From the NCBI GenBank assembly GCA_903871805.1, contig CAIQIE010000241.1:1-41931 (forward strand): a stretch of 41,931 nucleotides of DNA, in the 5' to 3' direction. Within the stretch, counting starts at the first letter, position 1. Every line of letters starts with the position of its first letter. Both the position numbers and the translations under genes were made by a program. Of the stretch, positions 25,662 to 34,685 are shown piece by piece. The DNA is from an uncultured Planctomycetaceae bacterium (GTDB taxonomy: Bacteria > Planctomycetota > Planctomycetia > Planctomycetales > Planctomycetaceae). The notes beneath the pieces were generated by a model. The model was not told the DNA's origin, searched no databases, and saw only the letters and a list, made by a program, of their open reading frames with translations.

Positions 25662-26118
25662 TGGGGAGCATCTGCACTGGCAGATCAATTCTGGCAGGGG
25701 AGTTCGGTCGAAACCGCTCGACGGTAGTTGCAGTTCCCCAGGGTAAAGACGGCCCAGTCCTTTGTTGCCCATTCCCGCGTTTCTGGCAGACTGGGGGATT
25801 TCTCGGGGCCTGCCGCGAAATTCTGAGTTCCCCTCGAATCGAATCGCCGTGCGTGGATCGTTTCGTGCGACCAGCGGGGAGTGCTCTAAGCTATTTTTGG
25901 AAAATCCTGTCGGTGACGTGGCTGCGTGACCCCTGGAAATTCCTGGTTTCCAATTGTGGTACGTGACGCCCGGAAATTCGCCTCCTCCAAAATTTCTGGG
26001 GGGATTCTGGTGGGCGGCACCGCAGGTCTGACATCGCAGGCGGGTTTTGGAACTGTGCCGTGAAGGTAGTTGGCACCGGAAGAGCCGATGTCCGGAGCCG
26101 ATTTCCGGACTGTCGGCG

Positions 26119-26988
26119 TTATCTCAGCACGCGATCGAAGAAGGCGAAGAATGCCTTTGTGGCGGGATCTTCGGGGTTTCCGAGATCATCATTTAGCTGA
26201 CTATGGTTGGTATCTGATTTACCAAAGGCTTGTGCGTTGATGCCGGCATTTTCCAGGACCTGAGCAAGCCGCTGAGCCTGAGCCGTGGTGTCGGGGTTAC
26301 CGGTGAAGTAGAGCAGCAGAAAGGGGGGGATGCTGCGGTTGGGGGCTACGTGAGTGACAGCTGAGAAATCGACATGCTTCTCTGGCGAGTCGCCGAATTT
26401 CTGGCGATGTCCAAAGGTAAACATTTTGCCACCGTACAGCATCTGCCGCAGCTCTGCTGTCACGATGATTTTGGGAATATCGTAGGTATCACCGTCGACG
26501 GGAATACAGCCAACGAGGGCCTGCAGAGAGACACCGTGTTTTTCAGCGTAGCGGGAATCCGTACAGAGTAACGCTGCCAGCTGCGCACCGGCCGAGTGAC
26601 CGCCGACGATAATCCGCTTCGGATCACCTCCGAAGTCAGCAATTTTGCTGTGGACCCAACCGAGTGCGGCGGCCACGTCGTCGGTCAGTTCTTCCATAGT
26701 GACATCAGGCAGCAGTCGGTAGTTGGTGGAAACAAAGATCATGCCGCGTGCCGTTACAACGGCGGGCTTCATACCGACATCACTTTTGTCGCCAGCCTGC
26801 CAGCCACCACCATGGATCCAGAAGACCACCGGCATCGGCTTTTCTGATTGCATCGTGGGACGGTAGATGTCCAGCACGTGGCGTTTGTGGCCATTCTGAC
26901 GGTAGGGCAGATCGCCAATTTTTTCCTGAGCCGTCACCAGACCGGATCCCAGAATGCAGCACAGGAGAAAAGCAGAGACAGCGCGCAT
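26119..26988 (-). CDS. Secreted alpha/beta hydrolase (BD-FAE / HSL-like esterase)
   Basis: 289-residue exported esterase. A signal peptide (about 1-20, ending VTAQE) is followed by an alpha/beta hydrolase domain with oxyanion motif HGGGW at 59-63, nucleophile S132 in GGHSAGA, a likely acid in GNPDTTAQ and a histidine in SDTNHSQL. This set is typical of carbohydrate or arylformamidase-like esterases. The ATG at 26988 has AAGGAAAC upstream; the in-frame extension to 27099 lacks signal features and is rejected. It diverges from the ABC exporter genes, sharing a 278-bp promoter region. The acyl substrate is not known. Confidence 0.85.
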   Translation of the reverse strand: MRAVSAFLLCCILGSGLVTAQEKIGDLPYRQNGHKRHVLDIYRPTMQSEKPMPVVFWIHGGGWQAGDKSDVGMKPAVVTARGMIFVSTNYRLLPDVTMEELTDDVAAALGWVHSKIADFGGDPKRIIVGGHSAGAQLAALLCTDSRYAEKHGVSLQALVGCIPVDGDTYDIPKIIVTAELRQMLYGGKMFTFGHRQKFGDSPEKHVDFSAVTHVAPNRSIPPFLLLYFTGNPDTTAQAQRLAQVLENAGINAQAFGKSDTNHSQLNDDLGNPEDPATKAFFAFFDRVLR

Positions 26989-27266
26989 GTTTGCGTTTCC
27001 TTCAGAATGGAATGTCGAGTGGAATGAGAGGCCAGATGCAGGCATTCTGGCCGACGGCGACGTGTGTTGAGGATATACAGAATTCACCTGCAGTGCCAAT
27101 CACGCCCTGGATCGATACTGCTGTGGCATGGCCAATACAGGCGGAGAACGTTCTGGCATGGCCGACATTTTCCTGAGCGAAAAATTGCAGACAGGGAAGC
27201 AGAACCCGATACACTTTGCTGACAATTCCTTGTGCGAGTCACACCGCCGCTGGAAGGAAACGCAGA

Positions 27267-28406
27267 ATGTGGCAGATTGCGCTGATAATGCTGTTTTACG
27301 ACCGGGTGAAATATCTCGGCCTGATTCTTGGCGTGTCTATCTCAATCCTGCTGATCAATCAGCAGGTGGGGGTGTTTCTGGGTTTGCTGTTGAAAGCCGG
27401 GGCGATCATACGTGATATCCCTGAGGCAGGGATCTGGGTAATGGATCCCGGTCTGAAAAATATGGACACGATTTTCGCGATGCGGGACACGGAACTGGGA
27501 CGGGTGCGGGGAGTCGCGGGAGTTGAATGGGCGGTCCCTTACTTCAAGTCGAATGCGACGATTCGGACGCCCTACGGAAACCTTGAATCATCGGCTCTGT
27601 TTGGTGTCGACGACAATTCGTTGATCGGTATTCCATCAAACTTTGTGATGGGAAGTGCAGAGGCTCTGCGGCAGCCGGAAGCTGTGGCCATTGGCAGGGA
27701 CGGTTATGATCGCATCTGGCCGGGTCAGCCGCTGCAATTGGGACAGATCCTGGAGCTGAACGACCACCGGGCGGTGCTGCGTGCCATCGTTGTGGATTCC
27801 CCGAAGTTCACCAACACTGTCTCGTTCTACACGAGGTACTCGCAGGCACTGAGTTATACGAACAACGGTCGCCGTCAGATGTCTTTCATTCTGGTAAAAT
27901 CGAGATCGGGGACTTCTGATCGTGAGGTTGCGCAGCAGATTGCGAAAGCGACGGGATTGCTGGCTCTGACATCTTCAGAATTCTCGTGGAAGATGATTCT
28001 CTTTGTGTTTTTGCATACGGGGATTCCGGTGTCAATCGGGACAGTGATTTTGCTGGGGGTACTTGTCGGCTTCTGTATTGTAGGATTGCTGTTCAATCTG
28101 TTTGTGGTGGAGAACCTGCGTCATTTTGCGGTGCTGAAGGCGATCGGGACGACAAACCGAAGGTTGCTTGGCATGGTCATGCTGCAGGCGTCCGTGGCGG
28201 GAGCGGTTGGATACGGAATTGGTCTGGGTTTAGCAGCACTCTTTTTTGAATGTGCGACGCGGAGCCCGAACTTTCGTGGCTTTTATCTGCCATGGCAGGT
28301 TGCCCTGGCTTCCGGAGTGATTGCAGCCGGTATCATTCTGTTGTCGGCGTTGTGGGCGATGCGTCGTGTTCTGCGGGTTGAACCGGGAATCGTGTTTCGC
28401 GGGTAG
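27267..28406 (+). CDS. ABC exporter permease, DevC/FtsX-like
   Basis: 379-residue permease of the FtsX/MacB-like fold. One membrane helix lies near the N-terminus (about 16-38), then a large extracytoplasmic domain (about 60-240), then three helices in the last 130 residues, with the family sequence LRHFAVLKAIGTTNRRLLGMV linking two of them. The ATG at 27267 has AAGGA at 27253-27257, and an earlier in-frame start is less likely. It is followed by the ATPase after four bases and then by a membrane-fusion protein, giving a permease-ATPase-adaptor set similar in parts to cyanobacterial DevBCA exporters. The exported compound is not determined. Confidence 0.85.
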   Translation: MWQIALIMLFYDRVKYLGLILGVSISILLINQQVGVFLGLLLKAGAIIRDIPEAGIWVMDPGLKNMDTIFAMRDTELGRVRGVAGVEWAVPYFKSNATIRTPYGNLESSALFGVDDNSLIGIPSNFVMGSAEALRQPEAVAIGRDGYDRIWPGQPLQLGQILELNDHRAVLRAIVVDSPKFTNTVSFYTRYSQALSYTNNGRRQMSFILVKSRSGTSDREVAQQIAKATGLLALTSSEFSWKMILFVFLHTGIPVSIGTVILLGVLVGFCIVGLLFNLFVVENLRHFAVLKAIGTTNRRLLGMVMLQASVAGAVGYGIGLGLAALFFECATRSPNFRGFYLPWQVALASGVIAAGIILLSALWAMRRVLRVEPGIVFRG

Positions 28407-28410
28407 GATT

Positions 28411-29166
28411 ATGCTGAGCGAAGACACTCAAAACCAGGAAGGATCTTCCGGGGCCGAAGAGCGAGCACTGGCGGTCAGCTGTCGAGGCGTGTCGCGGGAC
28501 TTTGGTGTGGGCCCCACGCAAACCCGTGTGCTGCATGGAATCGATCTGGACATCGCCTTCGGTGGTCAGACGTTTCTGGTCGGTCCCAGTGGCTGCGGAA
28601 AAACGACACTGGTCTCGTTGATTGCGGGATTGCTGATACCAACAACTGGCAGGATCCGTGTGCTGGGGAAGGATTTGCAGAGTCTGAGTCCAGCGTCGCT
28701 GGTCGAGTTTCGGGCCCGCAACATCGGATTTATTTTCCAGCAGTTCAATCTGATTCCGGCATTGAATGCCGTTGAAAATGCAGCGGTGCCACTGGTCGTT
28801 CAGGGGCGGTCGCTGTCGGCGGCAGTGAAGTTGGCGGCGATCGTTCTGGACAGGCTGGGGATGGGAAACTACCTGACATATTTTCCCTGGCAATTGTCCG
28901 GGGGACAGCAGCAGCGAGTGGCGATTGCCCGGTCACTGGTTCATAACCCACGGATTATCATTTGTGACGAACCGACGGCCGCCCTTGACGCCAAATCCGG
29001 GTTGGCGGTGATGGCCCTGATGACGGAGTTGGCCGCTTCCCCGGAGCGTGCGGTGATTGTTGTGACTCATGACACTCGTATTTTCTCGTATGCCGATCGC
29101 ACCATTTCCCTGATGGACGGAAGAATTGAGACATCTCCCTCATCTGACGGACAGGCACACTCCTGA
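28411..29166 (+). CDS. ABC exporter ATPase, DevA/LolD-like
   Basis: 251-residue ATP-binding subunit driving the permease encoded just upstream. Walker A GPSGCGKT is at 58-65, Q-loop Q110 in IFQQFNLIPAL, signature LSGGQ at 162-166, Walker B ending IICDEP at 183-188, and the H-loop histidine in VVTHDTR. The first 20 residues are a short non-conserved extension. The ATG at 28411 follows the permease stop by four bases, with GTAGGA overlapping that stop as ribosome site. The stop overlaps the ATG of the next gene by one base (TGATG), indicating one transcript and coupled translation. Confidence 0.92.
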   Translation: MLSEDTQNQEGSSGAEERALAVSCRGVSRDFGVGPTQTRVLHGIDLDIAFGGQTFLVGPSGCGKTTLVSLIAGLLIPTTGRIRVLGKDLQSLSPASLVEFRARNIGFIFQQFNLIPALNAVENAAVPLVVQGRSLSAAVKLAAIVLDRLGMGNYLTYFPWQLSGGQQQRVAIARSLVHNPRIIICDEPTAALDAKSGLAVMALMTELAASPERAVIVVTHDTRIFSYADRTISLMDGRIETSPSSDGQAHS

Positions 29167-30356
29167 TGTTTTCGCATCGTCAATCGGTTGCACTCGGAAC
29201 ACTCCTGCTCGGCATCTGCATGTTCTTCTGCGGCTTGTTTCTGGTCTGGAAAAACACACCCACGCCGCCAGAGGGGTCTGTTCGATTTAGTCCGCCGACG
29301 GCGCCTGATCGCAGCGGTGGACACAGGGACTCCGGGGAAGTCACTGAATATGTCTGCGGACTGGGGTTGATTGAACCGGCTGGTGAAGCGATTTCTGTTG
29401 GCACACAGCTGTCCGGAATAGTCGCCCGGGTGCATGCGGAATCAGGAATGCAGGTGGAAGCTGGTGATCCGCTGATTCAGCTGGATGATCAGACTGCGAG
29501 GGCCGATGTGGAGGTCGCCAGAGCGCAGGTGAGGGGTGAGGAAGCGAGGCTGCAGGAGTTAATTTCGCAGATTGAAATCCGCCGCGCCCAGGTGGATGTT
29601 GCGTTGGCGGATTTGCAGTTTGCAGAGGCTTCACTGGCCCATGCCGATCAGGAAATGCAGCGGACGGAAGCACTGCTGCAGAAGGGGGCGATATCTGATG
29701 AAGAGGCTGAAGTGAAGCGGTTGAATCGGGAGACTGAGCGTGCGCGGCTGGCAAAAGCGAAAGCCACGGTGCGGCAAACTGCAGCAGAACTGAACCAACT
29801 GCAGAGCGATGGAATCGCTGCGACGATTGCTGTTCAACAGGCCGCGATAGCTCAGGCCGGGGCCACACTGCAACGCGTGGAATCGCTGCTGAGTCAATAC
29901 ACAATTCGGGCGCCGCAAGCCTGCACGATCCTGCAGGTTCGCGTACATCCTGGTGAATTCCTTCCAGCCTCGTTGCTCAGCTCTCCGCTGATGGTTCTGG
30001 GTGTCATGAGTCCGCTGCACGTGCGTGTGGACATCGACGAGGCCGATATTCCCCGTTTCTCGGAGACGGCCGCGGCCTGGGCATCGGTCCGTGGAAAATC
30101 AGAGCAGCGTGTGCCACTGACATTCGTGAAGACGGAGCCTCTGGTCATTCCAAAATTCAGCCTTTCCGGCGCCCAGCGAGAACGCATTGACACACGTGTG
30201 ATGCAGGTGATTTACGCGGTCGCTCCTGCTGATATGCAAGCCACGGTTGGCCAGCAGGTGGATGTGTATATCGAAGTTGTCGAACATTCCACTGCCGTTT
30301 CGAAACGGGCCAAAACGCGAAGTCACGTTATGTCCACACAGTCGGGAATTCCTTAA
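29166..30356 (+). CDS. HlyD/DevB-type membrane-fusion (periplasmic adaptor) protein
   Basis: 396-residue adaptor linking the inner-membrane ABC exporter to the outer side. One membrane anchor (about 9-27), then a lipoyl/barrel-sandwich half at about 76-115 (LSGIVARVHAESGMQVEAGDPL), a long coiled coil at about 115-240 rich in A, E, Q and R with heptad spacing, and the second lipoyl half at about 245-285 (YTIRAPQACTILQV). A beta-barrel with VDIDEADIPRF follows. It completes the DevC-DevA-DevB-like set. No outer-membrane TolC-like gene follows; the next gene is convergent and unrelated. Confidence 0.88.
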   Translation: MFSHRQSVALGTLLLGICMFFCGLFLVWKNTPTPPEGSVRFSPPTAPDRSGGHRDSGEVTEYVCGLGLIEPAGEAISVGTQLSGIVARVHAESGMQVEAGDPLIQLDDQTARADVEVARAQVRGEEARLQELISQIEIRRAQVDVALADLQFAEASLAHADQEMQRTEALLQKGAISDEEAEVKRLNRETERARLAKAKATVRQTAAELNQLQSDGIAATIAVQQAAIAQAGATLQRVESLLSQYTIRAPQACTILQVRVHPGEFLPASLLSSPLMVLGVMSPLHVRVDIDEADIPRFSETAAAWASVRGKSEQRVPLTFVKTEPLVIPKFSLSGAQRERIDTRVMQVIYAVAPADMQATVGQQVDVYIEVVEHSTAVSKRAKTRSHVMSTQSGIP

Positions 30357-30375
30357 TTTCTGAGACCATGGACTT

Positions 30376-30403
30376 TGGATCCCCGCCTGAGCGTGGATGA
30401 CGA
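30376..30403. repeat. Degenerate copy of the ATTCCC-GGGAAT-type repeat
   Basis: The 28 bases TGGATCCCCGCCTGAGCG... resemble the common intergenic repeat whose minus-strand translation reads VIHAQAGIQ. The palindrome is eroded compared with the copy at 25599-25618. It lies between two convergent genes. Confidence 0.55.
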
Positions 30404-30417
30404 GCAAGTTGCGGCGG

Positions 30418-31149
30418 CTATCCTCTTCCAACATACAATTGTTCGTTTGGAAGCACGATCGCTTCAAGAAAATTCACATGATCTGGCATCGTCAGCATGG
30501 TCATGGCGGCATGCACAATGGATTCCACAGGCATCATCGGTTCCTCATCAGATTTCAGCCCTGAATTCTCGCGACGCTCAACAAACACATTTCCGGGATG
30601 CAGGCAACTAACGCATATTCCCCACTGGCGCCCCTCCAGTGCTGTGGCCTGTGTCAGGCCCTGAACGCCGAACTTTGCGGCGGTGTAGGCTGCAGAATTC
30701 AATCGGGGACGCTGGGCCGAGATTGATCCAATATTCAGGATTCGCCCACGCCCTTTGGCTTTCATCACGCCGAACGCTTCGCGCGTACACAAAAACGCTC
30801 CCGTCAAACACGCTCCCACAACGTTATTCCAGGCACTCAACGTGAGCGTGTCCACCGGGCCGCCATCAAATGCACCAGCATTATTCACAAGAATGTCCGG
30901 ACTTCCCAGCACATCCAGTGTTTCCCGAAACAACCGTTGAACATCCGTCTCGCTGGATACATCCGCCTGAACCGCAAGAACTCCATGATCGTTATTCCCC
31001 AGCCGTTCCGCGGCTGCCTGCAGCTTTTCTGCACTTCGAGCACAAATGGCAACGCGGCAGCCGGCTTGCAGGAGTGCGGCCGCGATCCCAAACCCGATCC
31101 CGGTTGACGCGCCTGTCACAATGGCAGTTTTGCCCCCTAAATCAATCAC
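30418..31149 (-). CDS. Short-chain dehydrogenase/reductase
   Basis: 243-residue cytoplasmic NAD(P)-dependent oxidoreductase of the classical SDR family. Cofactor motif TGASTGIG is at 12-19, NNAG at 89-92, the catalytic serine in NIGSISAQ near 142-144, and Y155-x3-K159 in AAYTAAKF. All are intact. An arginine in CARSAEK after the second strand favours NADP. The substrate cannot be read from the sequence. It is convergent with the exporter operon and has its own promoter region above 31149. Confidence 0.92.
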   Translation of the reverse strand: MIDLGGKTAIVTGASTGIGFGIAAALLQAGCRVAICARSAEKLQAAAERLGNNDHGVLAVQADVSSETDVQRLFRETLDVLGSPDILVNNAGAFDGGPVDTLTLSAWNNVVGACLTGAFLCTREAFGVMKAKGRGRILNIGSISAQRPRLNSAAYTAAKFGVQGLTQATALEGRQWGICVSCLHPGNVFVERRENSGLKSDEEPMMPVESIVHAAMTMLTMPDHVNFLEAIVLPNEQLYVGRG

Positions 31150-31365
31150 AAAACTATCTCCCCTGAGAATCCTGAAAACTGAACCTGAGAAACCACGGAT
31201 TCCTTTCCGAAGAAACGATTCCTGTCTGCGAATGACGCCTAAAAGAACTGATGACGCTCGACACTCCAGCAGCCAGCTTTTAGTTAGTCGCGGGATTCTG
31301 TACTGACATCACGGCATTTCTTTATTGTTTCAGCGTCAGGCCGTGTCCTCTTTTCTGGTGCCAAA

Positions 31366-31590
31366 ATGAATACTTTCGCTGTCAACAAAATTCGAACCAA
31401 CAGTGCCATTCGACTTGCGCCTTCACGGCATCGCATCGAACTGGATAATTCCTCCGCCCGATATTCTCGAGTGGCGATGGTTGAAGCTGTTCTGACCATC
31501 AAAGAACGCCGCGCGAAGTCGCGTTATCTTGCCGCCGCCGCCTGTGTTCTGGTCGGTATGGGCTCGATCCTGGTGGCCTTGTTCTGGTAA
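31366..31590 (+). CDS. Possible small tail-anchored membrane protein
   Basis: 74-codon frame starting ATG at 31366. The first 50 residues are polar and basic, and one hydrophobic segment (YLAAAACVLVGMGSILVALFW) ends the protein, as in small tail-anchored proteins. No strong ribosome site is seen and no family is recognised. A short minus-strand frame overlaps it. It lies alone between the divergent SDR start and the convergent SelO end. Confidence 0.4.
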   Translation: MNTFAVNKIRTNSAIRLAPSRHRIELDNSSARYSRVAMVEAVLTIKERRAKSRYLAAAACVLVGMGSILVALFW

Positions 31591-31621
31591 ACACGTACGC
31601 CAGAATCTGCGGAACGCCATT

Positions 31622-33235
31622 TCAGGAACTGCACGAGAGCATGGAACATCCGGCTCGATCTTTCGCCCATTCGGGCCGTTTCTTCGAGAAATGTTCCTTG
31701 TCAGGTTGTTCATCAAAGGGGTTGTGCAGCACCTGCAACAGTTCGTGTATCAAGCCTGGATCGCCCTGTTCTGCCCGATCAATCGCTAATTGAGCAAGAT
31801 AGTTTCGCAGAACGTACTTCGGATTCACCTGATTCATCCGCAACTGCCTGCTGAGATCACTCAGGCCCTGCATTTGCAGCATTGCTCGATAGCGTTGCAG
31901 CCATTCCTGCAGATGAACACGGTGGTCGGCGGGAACAAGTTCCGGCTGGTACCAGGAGTCCTGCAATCCCGACAGCACACCGCTCCATTGTTCACCGCTC
32001 AGTTCTGGTTGTTCCGGGAGCAATTCCACGGAGCCCAGTGCGCGGTAGAAGATTGTCATGTCGGTTTCCACTTCCTGCAGCAGATCCGGAAGTTCGTTGG
32101 CCAGTTCGGCGGCATCATCACCGTGTTCATGCGACAGTCCGGTTTTGGCAGCCATCATCGCCAGGCAACTCGCATTGAAGTGCTTTGTGTAGGCATCTAC
32201 CCCGGCCTGCAAACCATCGGCACTGCCAAATACTGGAAACAGGGCGTTTGCCAGTTGCACCAGGTTCCACAGTGCGATCTGGGGTTGCTGACCGAAGCTG
32301 TAACGACGTCCCGAGGCATCTGTGGTATTTGGGGTCCACGACGGATCAAAGTCTTCCAGCCAGCCATAGGGACCGTAATCAATGGTGAGTCCTGCAATGG
32401 ACATATTATCGGTATTCATCACGCCATGCACAAACCCCACTCGCATCCAGTGCACCACCATGTCCGCCGTACGAACACAGACCTCGCGAAACCATTCGGC
32501 TCGTGTTTCGGCCGACGGTGATCCCAGATGCGGAAAGTCGTTGGTGATCGTGTAATCCACCAGTTGCTGCAACAGGTCGTGCTCTTTTCTTGAGGACAGA
32601 ATCTGAAAATTGCCGAATCGGGTAAACGTCGGAGCTACGCGACAAACCACGGCTCCGGGTTCCCGCTTTGGATTGCCATCATAAAACATATCGCGAGTGA
32701 CCATTTCCCCTGTTGCGACCAGACTGAGGGCGCGGGTTGTCGGAACGCCCAGATGATACATAGCCTCGCTGCAAAGGAACTCACGCACGGAAGAACGCAA
32801 CACGGCAAGTCCGTCTGCCGTTCGTGAATAGGGTGTTGGACCAGCCCCCTTCAGTTGCAGCATCCAGCGATCACCACCGCGTCCGAGAACCTCACCGAGA
32901 TTTATGGCACGCCCATCCCCCAGCTGACCAGCCCAGTTTCCAAACTGGTGGCCGCCGTAACACATCGCAAAGGGATCCATACCCTTCAACAACCGATTTC
33001 CGCCGAAGATTTCCGCTGCCTCCGTGGTCTGAAAGGGGTCGAAATCCAGTCCCAGTCTTCCGGCCATGTCATGCGACCACGCCAATAGGCGCGGTGCCGC
33101 AACGGGCGTTGGGCGAACCCTTGAATAGCACGCACCGCGAACCTGTCGGCGAAAATTCTCGGCCTGGGGATCACCCGGCAGCAATTGCGTAAACCGGTTG
33201 TCAAACTGCAATGTCTCCAGCCCTGTTGCGATCAT
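31622..33235 (-). CDS. selO: SelO/YdiU-family protein adenylyltransferase (AMPylator)
   Basis: 537-residue pseudokinase-fold enzyme that transfers AMP from ATP to protein hydroxyls, linked to redox stress. Family blocks are clear: YGGHQFGNWAGQLGDGRA at 93-110, QLKGAGPTPYSR at 127-138, HGVMNTDNMS with N274, D276 and N277, and D286 in IDYGPYG. The extreme C-terminus ends in C-S-S, where eukaryotic SelO has selenocysteine, so this is a cysteine form. The ATG at 33235 is chosen because the family begins at about FDNRF; a longer frame to 33376 adds unrelated residues. It is upstream of nothing on its strand within 30 bp and appears monocistronic. Confidence 0.93.
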   Translation of the reverse strand: MIATGLETLQFDNRFTQLLPGDPQAENFRRQVRGACYSRVRPTPVAAPRLLAWSHDMAGRLGLDFDPFQTTEAAEIFGGNRLLKGMDPFAMCYGGHQFGNWAGQLGDGRAINLGEVLGRGGDRWMLQLKGAGPTPYSRTADGLAVLRSSVREFLCSEAMYHLGVPTTRALSLVATGEMVTRDMFYDGNPKREPGAVVCRVAPTFTRFGNFQILSSRKEHDLLQQLVDYTITNDFPHLGSPSAETRAEWFREVCVRTADMVVHWMRVGFVHGVMNTDNMSIAGLTIDYGPYGWLEDFDPSWTPNTTDASGRRYSFGQQPQIALWNLVQLANALFPVFGSADGLQAGVDAYTKHFNASCLAMMAAKTGLSHEHGDDAAELANELPDLLQEVETDMTIFYRALGSVELLPEQPELSGEQWSGVLSGLQDSWYQPELVPADHRVHLQEWLQRYRAMLQMQGLSDLSRQLRMNQVNPKYVLRNYLAQLAIDRAEQGDPGLIHELLQVLHNPFDEQPDKEHFSKKRPEWAKDRAGCSMLSCSS

Positions 33236-33596
33236 CCTGATGAACCCTGATTTGTGTGTGCTTTCCCCCGGGACTTCTGAAGCCCCGGTATGAATCTGCC
33301 TGAAACGCTTTATGACAGCAACGCGGACGACTGTGCGGTCCATACGCCTAAACACCGCTGCTGAAAAGCCGCCCATTCTGTAGCCAGCTTACGATACCCA
33401 CGGAAGGTATCCCACTTTCTTTTACGCTATTCAGGCAGGAACGCGGCCCATTGATCGCCTGGACGGGATTCCGGGCGGGCATGTTCAGGTCCTGGAATGG
33501 CCACTGTATTTTTCACTTCACTGCGAACACGGCCAGGTCTTTCAACTGCAAGGCCCTCCAAACGTTCCTGAACTTTCGCCGATGCTGAAACGATTA
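33236..33596. other. Intergenic region between SelO and hisC
   Basis: About 360 bases between the SelO start and the hisC stop, both genes on the minus strand. In-frame extensions of the SelO frame reach into it but do not look like family sequence. No terminator hairpin with T-tract was recognised for hisC. Confidence 0.4.
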
Positions 33597-34685
33597 CTAA
33601 ATCCTCGAGACGATTTCTTCCAGCGCATCCAGCACGCGATCGATCTCTGCATCGGTCCCGATTGTGATGCGCAGGCCATCCAGAGTCTGCCCATCCGGCG
33701 TTGCGTTTGGAAACTTCATATAACGAACGAGAATGTGGCGTGCTTTCAGTTGTTCGTAAATCGCCTGATGTTTGCCTGTTGCATGGGTGGTCCACAGGAA
33801 ATTCGTTTCACTGGGGCAGACATTGAACCCGAACGCAGGCAGCCTGGCCGCTAGCCGTGCCCGGGTTGCAAGGATTCGAGCACGATTTTGCAGCATCCAT
33901 GCCTGGTCTTCCAGCGCTGCTGTGGCTGCAGCGATGGCAATCGCATCGCAGTTATAACTATCCTTCACCTTCCGCATGCCGGCGATCAGTTCCGGATGGG
34001 CCACAGAGAAGCCAAAACGAATGCCGGCCAGACTGTAAGACTTGCTGAGTGTTCGTGTGACGATCATCCGATTTTTGAAGCGATCGTCGCGAAGCAGCTC
34101 CCCTTGATGGGGCTTTGCGGCGAAGTCACCATAGGCTTCGTCAAGCACAAGAACCCCGCGATCCGGCAGCAGTTCCGTCATTTCATCTGCTGTCCACATG
34201 GTGCCGGTCGGAGAATTAGGATTGGGAACGAAAAAAATCCGCAGCTTGCGTCTGAGTTCCGCTGCTGCTTCGGGATTCCACTTCCACGCCTCGTTCAGGG
34301 GTAGTCTTACCACGTGACTTCCCTGAATCTGTGCCAGGGATTCGTACAGGACGTAGCTGGGATAGGGATATCCGATTGTTTCGCCTGCGTCACAGAAGGA
34401 GCGTGTGATGATGGTCAGGTTCTCGTCACTGCCATTGGCGGGGAGAATCCAGTCGGGGTCCACCTGAAACAGCCGTGCCGCGACACGGCGAAATGCGCTG
34501 GCATCCGGATCCGGATACCTGTTCAAACGCGAGTCGGCCGCGCCACGAATTGCCTCTGCCACTTTGGGTGACGGGGGGTAGGGATTTTCATTGGTATTCA
34601 GCTTCACCCACTGATTGTCCTGAGGCTGTTCGCCCGGGGTGTAGCCTGCCATTCGTTCAATTGCTGCACGAAAAACCGATGACAT
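33597..34685 (-). CDS. hisC: Histidinol-phosphate aminotransferase-like PLP enzyme
   Basis: 362-residue fold-type I aminotransferase. In histidine synthesis it converts imidazole-acetol phosphate to histidinol phosphate; some relatives act on other amino acids. Family features are LNTNENPYPPSP at 29-40, ANGSDENL at 83-90, VPNPNSPTG at 153-161, LDEAYGDF at 181-188, the PLP lysine K215 in TLSKSYSLAG, and R223 in GIRFGF. The ATG at 34685 fits the family start; the frame extends to 34811 without family sequence. It lies alone, without other his genes, so the exact substrate is less certain than the family. Confidence 0.9.
   Translation of the reverse strand: MSSVFRAAIERMAGYTPGEQPQDNQWVKLNTNENPYPPSPKVAEAIRGAADSRLNRYPDPDASAFRRVAARLFQVDPDWILPANGSDENLTIITRSFCDAGETIGYPYPSYVLYESLAQIQGSHVVRLPLNEAWKWNPEAAAELRRKLRIFFVPNPNSPTGTMWTADEMTELLPDRGVLVLDEAYGDFAAKPHQGELLRDDRFKNRMIVTRTLSKSYSLAGIRFGFSVAHPELIAGMRKVKDSYNCDAIAIAAATAALEDQAWMLQNRARILATRARLAARLPAFGFNVCPSETNFLWTTHATGKHQAIYEQLKARHILVRYMKFPNATPDGQTLDGLRITIGTDAEIDRVLDALEEIVSRI

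Larger units (their letters stand above)
24794..26118. other. 1.3 kb gene-free region with repeats
   Basis: No supportable gene is present. A plus-strand frame from 25403 to 25966 (187 codons) crosses a palindromic repeat and reads RYSRLRGND there, the translation typical of that intergenic repeat, so it is judged non-coding. The rpsD promoter should lie just above 24793. The region holds two sets of palindromic repeats (25318-25368 and 25561-25661) and a loosely repeated GTGAC-CC-GGAAATTC motif near 25926 and 25965. Confidence 0.5.

Noticed and set aside
25403-25966. 187-codon plus-strand frame in the gene-free region
   Set aside because: It crosses the palindromic repeat and gives the usual RYSRLRGND translation; no start signal or family.
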